Part shown: positions 52,100 through 60,453 of the stretch, in pieces
How positions within the stretch are numbered: position 1 is the stretch's first letter
How the letters are laid out: the number at the start of each line of letters is the position of its first letter
Origin: Streptomyces sp. V2I9
Lineage (GTDB): Bacteria; Actinomycetota; Actinomycetes; Streptomycetales; Streptomycetaceae
Assembly: GCF_030817475.1 (NCBI RefSeq)
Contig: NZ_JAUSZJ010000002.1
Coordinates: 5,346,626-5,410,625, forward strand
Length of the DNA: 64,000 nt
Reading direction: 5' to 3'
Notes under the pieces: model-generated
What the model was told of the DNA's origin: nothing
Seen by the model: only the letters and a program-made list of their open reading frames with translations
The model's database searches: none
Made by a program: the position numbers and the translations under genes

Positions 52100-53608
52100 G
52101 TGACCACGACGGCCCAAGCGGCAGCCACCGGACTTGGACGGCAGAGCCACGGAACACCGTCCGGGAGCGCCACCGGATTCTGCCGGGTCACGGTCGTCGC
52201 GCCCGACAGCCGTGTCGACGTGGCCCTGCCCGAGGACATTCCCATCGCGGACCTGTACCCCGAGGTCCTCCGGCTCTCCGGACAGAGCCCCGCCCCCGGC
52301 GCACCCGTCGGCTACCACCTCGTACGCCGCGACGGCACCGTCCTGGACAGCGCGCGCACGCTCGCCGGGCACCGCATCCTCGACGGCGAGCTGCTGTCGA
52401 TGCGGCCCTTCTCCGAATCGCTGCCCCCCGCCGTCTTCGACGACGTCTCGGACGCCGTCGCCACCGCCGTGGCCAAGGACCGCACGCTCTGGGGCGACGC
52501 GCTCATGCGCGGCGCCGGCCTCTTCGGCGGCTCCGTCCTGCTGGCCCTGCTCGGCTTCGTGCTGTGGACCGCCGACCCGCTCCACGACATGCACGGACTG
52601 CCCGGCATCCTGGCCGCCGTCGTCGCCCTCCTCCTGCTCGCCTTCGCCTGTGTGCGCGCCCGCGTGTACGAGGACCGGGCCTCGTCGATCGCGCTCGGCA
52701 CCGGCGCCCTGGTCAACGCGGCGGTGGCCGGCTCCGGACTGCTGCCCCTGAGCGCCGGGCAGGGCATCGGACGGCTCCAGTTCCTGCTCGCCTGCGCCGC
52801 CGTCCTCGTGGTGGCGGTCATTCTGATGATCGTCGCGCCCGCCGGCGACGGGCCGTTCGTCGCGTTCGTCTTCGCGAGCGCCATCGGCCTCGTGGTCACC
52901 TTCGTCGCCATCCTGAGCGGCCTGGAGCCGATCGAGGCCGCCGCCGTCTGCTCCCCGCTGGCCGTGGGGGCCCTCGCCTTCCTGCCGGGACTCTCCACCC
53001 GCTTCGCCCGGCTCCCCATCGGCTTCGAACCGCCCCGTACCACCGTCGGCGACTACGGCACCTCCGAGCCCGCGCCCTCCGGCCCGGTGGACGCCGCCCG
53101 CCTCGCCGCCCAGGCGCGGCGCGGCCACGAACTGCTCCTCGGCCTGGTCGGCGGCTGCGCCCTGGTCGCCGTGGCTGCCTCCGCCGTCCTCGGCTTCTCC
53201 GACAACGTCTGGGGCCAGCTGCTCGCCCTGGCCACCGGCATCGCCATGCTGATGCGCGCCCACCTGTTCCGCTACACCGCCCAGGTCGGCTGCGCGCTCG
53301 CCGCCGGCCTCGCCTCCCTGGTCCTCCTCGGCCTCGGCCTGTCCCTCAACCCGCCGGCCGCGATGGTCCGCGACGCCCTGCGCGGCGACGGCGCCGCCCT
53401 CGACATCCGTACGGTCTGGCTCGCCGCCGCGGTCGCGGGCGTCGCCGTCCTGATCACCGCCATCGGCCTGATCGTGCCGCGCAAGGGGGTGACCCCGTTC
53501 TGGGGCCGCTTCCTGGAGATCGCCGAGACGGCCGTCCTGCTGACCCTGCTCCCGCTCTGCCTCGCCGTCTTCGACGTCTACCGCTCGATCCGCGCCCTCA
53601 CCAGCTGA
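52100..53608 (+). CDS. eccD: type VII secretion integral membrane protein EccD
   Basis: The ESX membrane-channel subunit. The 502-residue protein has an N-terminal ubiquitin-like domain (about 28-110: CRVTVVAPDSRVDVALPEDIPIADLYPEVL) followed by about eleven membrane helices (GGSVLLALLGFVLW through AETAVLLTLLPLCLAVFDV). GTG start at 52100 after AGGGGGAGCACCAG. The domain order and helix count match EccD. Its separation from eccC by a divergent promoter region means the two core subunits are on separate transcripts. Confidence 0.93.
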   Translation: MTTTAQAAATGLGRQSHGTPSGSATGFCRVTVVAPDSRVDVALPEDIPIADLYPEVLRLSGQSPAPGAPVGYHLVRRDGTVLDSARTLAGHRILDGELLSMRPFSESLPPAVFDDVSDAVATAVAKDRTLWGDALMRGAGLFGGSVLLALLGFVLWTADPLHDMHGLPGILAAVVALLLLAFACVRARVYEDRASSIALGTGALVNAAVAGSGLLPLSAGQGIGRLQFLLACAAVLVVAVILMIVAPAGDGPFVAFVFASAIGLVVTFVAILSGLEPIEAAAVCSPLAVGALAFLPGLSTRFARLPIGFEPPRTTVGDYGTSEPAPSGPVDAARLAAQARRGHELLLGLVGGCALVAVAASAVLGFSDNVWGQLLALATGIAMLMRAHLFRYTAQVGCALAAGLASLVLLGLGLSLNPPAAMVRDALRGDGAALDIRTVWLAAAVAGVAVLITAIGLIVPRKGVTPFWGRFLEIAETAVLLTLLPLCLAVFDVYRSIRALTS

Positions 53609-53625
53609 CCGGCGGCGACGGCCCG

Positions 53626-53658
53626 CACACCCTGCCGGAGCGAAACCGGCAGGGTGTG
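53626..53658 (+). terminator. terminator after eccD
   Basis: CACACCCTGCCGG (53626-53638) pairs perfectly with 53646-53658 around a 7-base loop, 17 bases after the eccD stop. It separates the ESX locus from rpsO. Confidence 0.85.
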
Positions 53659-53819
53659 ACCCGAATGGCTGGTAGCCTGTCCAGTGGCCGTTTGTGTACG
53701 CGTCCTCGGATCATCCTGGGGGCTGCGCTCATCGGACCTTCGCCTCCGAGTCACGGAAGCTCCCCTGAGAACCAGACCAGGGGCACTCGTGGGCGCTTCG
53801 AACACCAAGAGGAGTACGC

Positions 53820-54110
53820 GTGCCGCTCGACGCCGCTACGAAGAAGCAGATCATGTCCGACTTCGCGCAGAAGGAGGGTGACACCGGATCCCCCGAGGTC
53901 CAGGTCGCCATGCTCTCCCGCCGCATCTCGGACCTGACGGAGCACCTCAAGACGCACAAGCACGACCACCACTCCCGTCGTGGTCTGCTGATCCTGGTCG
54001 GCCAGCGTCGCCGCCTCCTGCAGTACCTGGCCAAGAAGGACATCCAGCGCTTCCGTGCGCTCGTCGACCGCCTCGGCATCCGCCGCGGTGCGGCCGGCGG
54101 CGCCAAGTAA
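53820..54110 (+). CDS. rpsO: 30S ribosomal protein S15
   Basis: Binds the central domain of 16S rRNA and nucleates platform assembly. The 96-residue protein matches the family throughout: KKQIMSDFAQKEGDTGSPEVQVA, then HDHHSRRGLLILVGQRRRLLQYL. The start is GTG 53820, with AGAGGAG before it. The 161-base leader (53659-53819) contains a small hairpin, CCCCTG/CAGGGG (53762-53767 with 53778-53783), 37 bases before the start. S15 commonly regulates itself by binding its own leader, but I cannot match this one to a known leader class. Confidence 0.97.
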   Translation: MPLDAATKKQIMSDFAQKEGDTGSPEVQVAMLSRRISDLTEHLKTHKHDHHSRRGLLILVGQRRRLLQYLAKKDIQRFRALVDRLGIRRGAAGGAK

Positions 54111-54123
54111 GTACGCCGTGGAG

Positions 54124-54159
54124 AGGGAGCGGTTCCCGCGTCTGAGGGGATCGCTCCCT
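54124..54159 (+). terminator. rpsO-pnp intergenic hairpin
   Basis: AGGGAGCG (54124-54131) pairs with CGCTCCCT (54152-54159), with an inner TCCC/GGGA extension, followed by TT. In Streptomyces relatives the hairpin between rpsO and pnp is an RNase III target and partial terminator. That role here is by analogy. Confidence 0.65.
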
Positions 54160-54254
54160 TTGCCGTACGTGCGAGACCGGTGCCAACCTCAGTAACCTGG
54201 GGACTGCGACACCAGCAGGACCCGCGCGACGAACACGCGCGGCAGCAAGAACGA

Positions 54255-54359
54255 GGGAGAGGCGCTACGACGCCGCCGCCGGTCCTCGGTAGTGGCCCCC
54301 GGGAACATGCCCGGGAGCTTCGATCGAAGACCGGCCCGCATCCACGGTGCGCCTCTCCC
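54255..54359 (+). promoter_or_regulatory. nested stem structure in the pnp leader
   Basis: An 11-base closing helix GGGAGAGGCGC (54255-54265) with 54349-54359 encloses CCGGTC (54279-54284) with GACCGG (54329-54334). Inside these are CCCGGG pairs (54298-54303 with 54310-54315) and a 12-base palindrome CTTCGATCGAAG (54318-54329), which would compete at its last base. The structure ends 46-61 bases before pnp. Confidence 0.55.
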
Positions 54360-54419
54360 GCACCGTCCTGCGCCATACGGGCGTGAGGACGAAAGACGAC
54401 GAGTATGGAGAAATCACTA

Positions 54420-56633
54420 GTGGAGAACGAGACCCACTACGCCGAGGCCGTCATCGACAACGGAACCTTCGGCACCCGCACCATCCGCTTCGAGACGGGC
54501 CGCCTGGCCAAGCAGGCCGCCGGCTCCGCCGTCGCGTACCTGGACGACGACACCATGGTGCTGTCGGCCACCACCGCCTCCAAGCGGCCCAAGGACAACC
54601 TCGACTTCTTCCCCCTCACGGTGGACGTCGAGGAGCGGCAGTACGCGGCCGGCAAGATCCCCGGCTCCTTCTTCCGCCGGGAGGGCCGTCCCTCCGAGGA
54701 CGCGATCCTCACCTGCCGCCTGATCGACCGCCCGCTGCGCCCCTCCTTCAAGAAGGGCCTGCGCAACGAGATCCAGATCGTCGAGACGATCATGGCGCTC
54801 AACCCCGACCACCTGTACGACGTGGTCGCGATCAACGCCGCCTCCTGCTCCACCCAGCTCGCGGGCCTGCCCTTCTCCGGCCCGATCGGCGCCACCCGCG
54901 TCGCCCTGATCAAGGGCCAGTGGGTCGCCTTCCCGACGCACACCGAGCTCGAGGACGCCGTCTTCGACATGGTCGTCGCCGGTCGCGTCCTGGACGACGG
55001 CGACGTCGCGATCATGATGGTCGAGGCCGAGGCCACCGAGAAGACCATCCAGCTCGTCAAGGACGGCGCCGAGGCTCCCACCGAGGAGATCGTCGCCGCC
55101 GGTCTGGAAGCGGCGAAGCCCTTCATCAAGGCCCTCTGCAAGGCGCAGTCGGACCTGGCGTCCAAGGCCGCCAAGCCCGTCGGCGACTTCCCGGTCTTCC
55201 TGGACTACCAGGACGACGTCCTCGACGCCCTCGCCAAGGCCGTCACGCCCCAGCTGAAGCAGGCGCTCACCATCGCCGGCAAGCAGGAGCGCGAGACCGA
55301 GCTGGACCGCGTCAAGGAGATCGCCGCCGAGAAGCTCCTCCCGGAGTTCGAGGGCCGCGAGAAGGAGATCTCCGCCGCCTACCGCGCGCTGACCAAGCAG
55401 CTGGTCCGCGAGCGCGTCATCAAGGACAAGGTCCGCATCGACGGCCGCGGCGTCACGGACATCCGTACGCTCGCCGCCGAGGTCGAGGCCATCCCGCGCG
55501 TGCACGGCTCGGCGCTCTTCGAGCGTGGCGAGACCCAGATCCTGGGCGTCACCACCCTCAACATGCTCCGCATGGAGCAGCAGCTGGACACCCTCTCCCC
55601 GGTGACCCGCAAGCGCTACATGCACAACTACAACTTCCCGCCGTACTCCGTCGGCGAGACCGGCCGCGTGGGCTCGCCCAAGCGCCGCGAGATCGGCCAC
55701 GGAGCGCTCGCCGAGCGCGCCATCGTGCCGGTCCTCCCGACGCGCGAGGAGTTCCCCTACGCGATCCGCCAGGTCTCCGAGGCGCTGGGCTCCAACGGCT
55801 CGACGTCCATGGGCTCGGTCTGCGCCTCCACCATGTCGCTGCTGAACGCCGGTGTGCCCCTCAAGGCCGCCGTCGCCGGTATCGCCATGGGTCTGATCTC
55901 GCAGGAGATCGACGGCAAGACCCACTACGTCGCCCTCACCGACATCCTCGGTGCGGAGGACGCCTTCGGCGACATGGACTTCAAGGTCGCCGGCACCAAG
56001 CAGTTCGTGACCGCGCTCCAGCTCGACACCAAGCTCGACGGCATTCCCGCCTCGGTCCTGGCCGCCGCGCTGAAGCAGGCCCGTGACGCCCGTCTGCACA
56101 TCCTGGACGTCATGAACGAGGCCATCGACGTCCCGGACGAGATGTCCCCGAACGCCCCCCGGATCATCACCGTCAAGATCCCGGTGGACAAGATCGGTGA
56201 GGTCATCGGCCCCAAGGGCAAGATGATCAACCAGATCCAGGAGGACACCGGCGCCGACATCACGATCGAGGACGACGGCACGATCTACATCGGCGCGCAG
56301 CAGGGCTCGCAGGCCGAGGCCGCCCGCGCCACGATCAACGCCATCGCCAACCCGACCATGCCGGAGGTCGGCGAGCGTTACCTGGGCACGGTCGTCAAGA
56401 CCACCACCTTCGGTGCGTTCGTCTCGCTCATGCCGGGCAAGGACGGTCTGCTGCACATCTCGCAGATCCGCAAGCTCGCCGGCGGCAAGCGCGTCGAGAA
56501 CGTCGAGGACGTGCTCGGCGTCGGCGCCAAGGTCCAGGTCGAGATCGCCGAGATCGACTCCCGCGGCAAGCTCTCCCTCATCCCCGTCATCGAGGGCGAA
56601 GAGGACGAGAAGAAGGACGACACCGACCAGTGA
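54420..56633 (+). CDS. pnp: polynucleotide phosphorylase / guanosine pentaphosphate synthetase
   Basis: 3'-5' phosphorolytic exoribonuclease, also able to add 3' tails. Two RNase PH domains are separated by a helical domain (first DNLDFFPLTVDVEERQYAAGKIPGSFFRREGRPSE, second GSALFERGETQILGVTTLN). They are followed by a KH domain (KIGEVIGPKGKMINQI) and an S1 domain (LGTVVKTTTFGAFVSLMPGKDGLLHISQI). Streptomyces homologues begin with MENETHYAEAV, which here corresponds to GTG 54420 with GGAG upstream (737 aa). An in-frame ATG at 54405 would add MEKSL. The stop overlaps the M16 peptidase start by GTGA. Confidence 0.96.
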   Translation: MENETHYAEAVIDNGTFGTRTIRFETGRLAKQAAGSAVAYLDDDTMVLSATTASKRPKDNLDFFPLTVDVEERQYAAGKIPGSFFRREGRPSEDAILTCRLIDRPLRPSFKKGLRNEIQIVETIMALNPDHLYDVVAINAASCSTQLAGLPFSGPIGATRVALIKGQWVAFPTHTELEDAVFDMVVAGRVLDDGDVAIMMVEAEATEKTIQLVKDGAEAPTEEIVAAGLEAAKPFIKALCKAQSDLASKAAKPVGDFPVFLDYQDDVLDALAKAVTPQLKQALTIAGKQERETELDRVKEIAAEKLLPEFEGREKEISAAYRALTKQLVRERVIKDKVRIDGRGVTDIRTLAAEVEAIPRVHGSALFERGETQILGVTTLNMLRMEQQLDTLSPVTRKRYMHNYNFPPYSVGETGRVGSPKRREIGHGALAERAIVPVLPTREEFPYAIRQVSEALGSNGSTSMGSVCASTMSLLNAGVPLKAAVAGIAMGLISQEIDGKTHYVALTDILGAEDAFGDMDFKVAGTKQFVTALQLDTKLDGIPASVLAAALKQARDARLHILDVMNEAIDVPDEMSPNAPRIITVKIPVDKIGEVIGPKGKMINQIQEDTGADITIEDDGTIYIGAQQGSQAEAARATINAIANPTMPEVGERYLGTVVKTTTFGAFVSLMPGKDGLLHISQIRKLAGGKRVENVEDVLGVGAKVQVEIAEIDSRGKLSLIPVIEGEEDEKKDDTDQ

Positions 56634-58009
56634 CGTCCCGTAGTTCCGCGACGACGGCCCGCACCTCCTCGGAGGGGCGGGCCGTCGCCCGTACCCAAAC
56701 GCTTCTCAAGGGCAGCAACGGCATCGGGACGGTCCGCCGGACCGTCCTCCCCGGCGGTCTGCGGATCGTCACCGAGACCCTGCCCTCCGTCCGGTCCGCC
56801 ACCTTCGGCATCTGGGCCAACGTCGGCTCCCGCGACGAGACGCCCGCCCTGAACGGCGCGACCCACTACCTCGAACACCTCCTCTTCAAGGGCACCGCGA
56901 AGCGCACCGCCCTCGACATCTCCTCCGCGATCGACGCGGTCGGCGGCGAGATGAACGCCTTCACGGCGAAGGAGTACACCTGCTACTACGCGCGGGTCCT
57001 GGACACGGACCTGCCGCTGGCCATCGACGTCGTCTGCGACATGCTGACCGGCTCGCTGATCGCCCCCGAGGACGTCGACGCCGAGCGCGGCGTCATCCTC
57101 GAAGAGATCGCGATGACCGAGGACGACCCGGGCGACTGCGTGCACGACCTGTTCGCGCACACCATGCTCGGCGACACCCCCCTCGGCCGCCCGGTCCTCG
57201 GCACCGTCGACACGATCAACGCGCTGAACCGCGGCCAGATCGCCCGCTTCTACAAGAAGCACTACGACCCCACGCACCTCGTCGTCGCGGCGGCGGGCAA
57301 CATCGACCACGCCACGGTCGTCCGCCAGGTCCGCCGCGCCTTCGAGAAGGCCGGCGCCCTCTCGCGTCACGACGCGGTCCCCATGGCGCCCCGCGAGGGC
57401 TCCCGCACCCTGCGCACCGCCGGCAAGGTCGAGCTGCTCAACCGCAGGACCGAGCAGGCCCACGTGGTCCTCGGCATGCCCGGCCTCGCCCGCACCGACG
57501 ACCGCCGCTGGGCGCTCGGCGTCCTGAACACCGCCCTCGGCGGCGGTATGAGCTCCCGCCTCTTCCAGGAGGTACGGGAGAAGCGCGGCCTGGCCTACAG
57601 CGTGTACTCCTACACCTCGGGCTTCGCCGACTGCGGCCTCTTCGGCGTCTACGCGGGCTGCCGCCCCAGCCAGGTCCACGACGTGCTGAAGATCTGCCGC
57701 GACGAGCTGGACCGGGTCGCCACACACGGCCTGGACGACGACGAGGTCGCCCGCGCCGTCGGGCAGCTCTCCGGCTCCACCGTCCTCGGCCTGGAGGACA
57801 CCGGCGCGCTGATGAACCGTATCGGCAAGAGCGAGCTGTGCTGGGGCGAGCAGATGTCGGTCGACGACATGCTCGCGCGGATCGCGGAGGTCACTCCCGA
57901 CGACGTACGGGAGGTGGCGGGGGAACTCCTCACCCACCGCCCCTCGCTCTCCGTCATCGGCCCGCTCAAGGACAAGCAGGCGGACCGCCTCGAAGAAGCG
58001 GTCTCCTGA
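56630..58009 (+). CDS. M16 family zinc peptidase (processing-peptidase-like)
   Basis: A 459-residue metalloprotease of the pitrilysin/insulinase group. The inverted zinc motif HYLEH is at residues 79-83 (H79, E82, H83) in NGATHYLEHLLFKGT, with the distal glutamate in EEIAMTEDDPGD. The C-terminal M16 half has RLFQEVREKRGLAYSVYSY. A polar N-terminal extension of about 25 residues could be shorter if GTG/ATG codons further in are used. It is coupled to pnp by GTGA. This pnp-peptidase pairing is common in actinobacteria; the substrate is unknown. Confidence 0.92.
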   Translation: MTSRSSATTARTSSEGRAVARTQTLLKGSNGIGTVRRTVLPGGLRIVTETLPSVRSATFGIWANVGSRDETPALNGATHYLEHLLFKGTAKRTALDISSAIDAVGGEMNAFTAKEYTCYYARVLDTDLPLAIDVVCDMLTGSLIAPEDVDAERGVILEEIAMTEDDPGDCVHDLFAHTMLGDTPLGRPVLGTVDTINALNRGQIARFYKKHYDPTHLVVAAAGNIDHATVVRQVRRAFEKAGALSRHDAVPMAPREGSRTLRTAGKVELLNRRTEQAHVVLGMPGLARTDDRRWALGVLNTALGGGMSSRLFQEVREKRGLAYSVYSYTSGFADCGLFGVYAGCRPSQVHDVLKICRDELDRVATHGLDDDEVARAVGQLSGSTVLGLEDTGALMNRIGKSELCWGEQMSVDDMLARIAEVTPDDVREVAGELLTHRPSLSVIGPLKDKQADRLEEAVS

Positions 58010-58041
58010 CCCGAAGTGCTCGCACCCTTTAAGGAACCACG

Positions 58042-58794
58042 ATGAGCAAGCTGCGCGTAGCCGTTCTCGGCGCCCGGGGCCGGATCGGCTCCGAGGCCGT
58101 ACGGGCCGTCGAGGCCGCCGACGACCTGGAACTGGTGGCGGCCCTGGGCCGGGGCGACAAGCTGGAGGCCCTCGCCGACGCGGGCGCCCAGGTCGCCGTC
58201 GAGCTGACCACCCCCGCGTCGGTCATGGGCAATCTCGACTTCTGCGTCCGGCACGGCATCCACGCCGTCGTCGGCACCACGGGCTGGACCGACGAACGGC
58301 TCGCGCAGCTCACCACCTGGCTGGACGGCTCCCCGGAGACCGGTGTCCTGATCGCCCCGAACTTCTCCATCGGCGCGGTCCTGACCATGAAGTTCGCGGA
58401 GCAGGCCGCCCGGTACTTCGAGTCCGTCGAGGTCGTCGAGCTGCACCACCCGAACAAGGCCGACGCCCCCTCCGGCACCGCCACCCGCACCGCCCAGCTG
58501 ATCGCGGCCGCCCGCGCGCGGGCCGGCAGCGCCCCCCAGCCGGACGCCACCGTCACCGCCCTGGACGGCGCGCGCGGCGCGGACGTGGACGGCGTCCCCG
58601 TCCACGCGATCCGTCTCCGGGGCCTGCTGGCCCACCAGGAAGTGCTGCTCGGCGGCGAGGGCGAGACCCTCACCATCCGCCACGACTCCCTCCACCACAG
58701 CAGCTTCATGCCGGGCGTCCTGCTCGGGGTGCGCCGCGTGGTGACCACTCCCGGCCTCACGTTCGGCCTGGAACACTTCCTCGACCTGAACTGA
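58042..58794 (+). CDS. dapB: 4-hydroxy-tetrahydrodipicolinate reductase
   Basis: NAD(P)H-dependent step of the diaminopimelate/lysine pathway, following DapA. The 250-residue protein begins with the dinucleotide loop LRVAVLGARGRIGSEA. It has VVGTTGW and the active-site segment ELHHPNKADAPSGTA (His and Lys that bind substrate). ATG 58042 follows TTTAAGGAACC. It lies 33 bases after the M16 gene and only 11 before the next gene, so these are likely one transcript. Confidence 0.96.
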   Translation: MSKLRVAVLGARGRIGSEAVRAVEAADDLELVAALGRGDKLEALADAGAQVAVELTTPASVMGNLDFCVRHGIHAVVGTTGWTDERLAQLTTWLDGSPETGVLIAPNFSIGAVLTMKFAEQAARYFESVEVVELHHPNKADAPSGTATRTAQLIAAARARAGSAPQPDATVTALDGARGADVDGVPVHAIRLRGLLAHQEVLLGGEGETLTIRHDSLHHSSFMPGVLLGVRRVVTTPGLTFGLEHFLDLN

Positions 58795-58805
58795 CTGAGC
58801 CCACC

Positions 58806-59267
58806 ATGCGCGCAAAGATCACCTACATCGTCACGGCCGCCGTCCTGGTCTTCTACTTCGTCCTGGTCGGCAGCCGAGGCCTGATGCTCATCCGGCACGG
58901 CACGTGGATCACGGTCCCGCTCGGCGTGGCCGTGCTGATCCTGCCGGTGATCGGCGTCTGGTTCCTCTGGAAGAACACCCAGTTCGTCCGCCGCGCCAAC
59001 GCCCTGGCGGCGGAGCTGGACGCGGAGGGCGGGCTGCCGGTCGACGACCTGGCCCGCACGCCGTCCGGCCGGATCGACCGGGACGCCGCCGACGCGGTCT
59101 TCGCCGAGCGCCGCGAGGAGACCGAGCACGCCCCGGACGACTGGCGGGCCTGGTTCCGGCTGGCGGTCGCCTACCAGGACGCGCGGGACACGCCGCGAGC
59201 CCGCAAGGCGATGCAGCGGGCGATCGCCCTGCACGCGGCCACGCCGTCGAGCCCGGCCGGTGTCTGA
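58806..59267 (+). CDS. small membrane protein with TPR-like C terminus
   Basis: A 153-residue protein, no named family recognised. Two membrane helices: about 7-27 (YIVTAAVLVFYFVLVGS) and 36-57 (ITVPLGVAVLILPVIGVWFLW). They are followed by a cytosolic domain that ends in one tetratricopeptide-like unit (DDWRAWFRLAVAYQDARDTPRARKAMQRAI). It is downstream of dapB by 11 bases and ends at a very long terminator. Function unknown. Confidence 0.8.
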   Translation: MRAKITYIVTAAVLVFYFVLVGSRGLMLIRHGTWITVPLGVAVLILPVIGVWFLWKNTQFVRRANALAAELDAEGGLPVDDLARTPSGRIDRDAADAVFAERREETEHAPDDWRAWFRLAVAYQDARDTPRARKAMQRAIALHAATPSSPAGV

Positions 59268-59275
59268 CGACGTCC

Positions 59276-59341
59276 TTCCGTCCGTACGCGGGTGAGCCCG
59301 GAACCCACAGGGGTTCCGGGCTCACCCGCGTACGGACGGAA
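59276..59341. terminator. 31-bp perfect hairpin between convergent genes
   Basis: Bases 59276-59306 are exactly complementary to 59311-59341, with the 4-base loop ACAG. It lies 8 bases after one stop and 9 bases before the stop of the opposing gene, so it can terminate both transcripts. Confidence 0.9.
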
Positions 59342-59350
59342 AGCGGGGGA

Positions 59351-59902
59351 TCAGCCCCGCCGGTACTCGTCCGCCCAGGCTTCCACCGCGTCCGTGGCCC
59401 GCTCGAACGCCTCCTCGCGCCCGAGGAAGTCCGCGTTGCGGTCGGTGGCCAGCGGCGGCAGCGTCTCACCGTTCCGCCGGACCACGACGAGCGCCTGGCC
59501 CTGGACCGTACGGGGAAGGCCCATCCACTTCACGGGCTGCTGCACCGTACGGACCGCCGACGTCTCGCTCCAGGCCACCGTGGTGGTCCGGAAGAAGCCG
59601 ACACGCCGGACACCGTGGCGGCTGACCCACGCGCCGACCCGCAACAGCCGCAGGGCGGCGGCGATCACCGCACCGGCCAGGAGCAGGCAGGCGGTGGCGC
59701 CCGAAGGAGCTCCGGCCACTCCGATGATCATGGCCGCGAGCAGAACGAACGAGGCCAGCAACAACAGGGTGGCCGCCGCCGCGACCCGCCACGGGCCGGG
59801 GCGGTAGGGCCGCCGCCAGCTGTCGTGGTCGTCGAACGGCAGCGCGACGTCCTCAGCGCTCGCGTCGAATGCGCGGTCGGCCGTCAGAAAGGGCAGGGGC
59901 AC
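59351..59902 (-). CDS. membrane protein with a PH-like C-terminal domain
   Basis: A 183-residue protein. A polar N terminus (~38 residues) is followed by two membrane helices (VAAAATLLLLASFVLLAAMI and SGATACLLLAGAVIAAAL). The soluble C-terminal domain has strand-rich RHGVRRVGFFRTTTVAWSE and QGQALVVVRRNGETLPP, resembling the bacterial PH-like (DUF2581/PH_6-type) proteins of actinobacteria. Its activity is unknown. GTG start at 59902 with GAGGATC upstream; it converges with the dapB-side gene. Confidence 0.75.
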   Translation of the reverse strand: MPLPFLTADRAFDASAEDVALPFDDHDSWRRPYRPGPWRVAAAATLLLLASFVLLAAMIIGVAGAPSGATACLLLAGAVIAAALRLLRVGAWVSRHGVRRVGFFRTTTVAWSETSAVRTVQQPVKWMGLPRTVQGQALVVVRRNGETLPPLATDRNADFLGREEAFERATDAVEAWADEYRRG

Positions 59903-59996
59903 GACTGATCCTCACTCACAAGCACGCTCGATTGCTGTGCCCGGTGAGGCTACCGAGCGTGCCACCGGCCCGACCACCCCAGGGGGTCCGTACGAG

Positions 59997-60236
59997 TCAG
60001 CGCCCCTGTGACGCGGTGGACTGCTTGCCCTGGTCCGGGGCGTGCCCGGAGTCGAGCGCGGGGAGCCCCAGCAGCAGCGAGCCCACGAGACCGGCGACCA
60101 CGGTCAGCCCGACCAGGGACCGCCCCAGAAGTTCGGGCACGGAGGCGCGGGCGGCGGGCGGGGGAGTGACATTACTGCGGAACCGCTCGGACTCGGCGAC
60201 GAACGAGAACGGAACGGCTTCACGCCGGCGGAACAT
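59997..60236 (-). CDS. small membrane protein, 79 aa
   Basis: Family not recognised. The start is ATG 60236, strongly marked by AAGGAGAG; the longer open frame is the antisense of the thyX 5' region. The protein has a basic N terminus MFRRREAVPFSF, one hydrophobic helix (SLVGLTVVAGLVGSLLLGLPAL, about 38-60) and a polar Gln/Ser tail. It could be a single-pass protein. It lies divergent to thyX; the 217-base gap 60237-60453 contains a TAGAGT -10-like hexamer at 60387-60392 for thyX and nothing else evident. Confidence 0.65.
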   Translation of the reverse strand: MFRRREAVPFSFVAESERFRSNVTPPPAARASVPELLGRSLVGLTVVAGLVGSLLLGLPALDSGHAPDQGKQSTASQGR

Positions 60237-60453
60237 GAGGAAACTCTCCTTGATCTCTGTGGCGGGTGCTGCTATTGAGTCAGACGTACGAACGGCCGGA
60301 TCGGTGCCCGAATCGCCGTACTTGTTGAGGAGACTCCACGAACGGCTGCCCGAGGCCGCCGCCGACATGCGTCCCCTGCCGGCCCGTAGAGTGGTCGCCG
60401 CCCGAGCGATGCCCTCGGGCCTCCCCGCGCCGCCCCTGGAAGGACCCCTGTCG

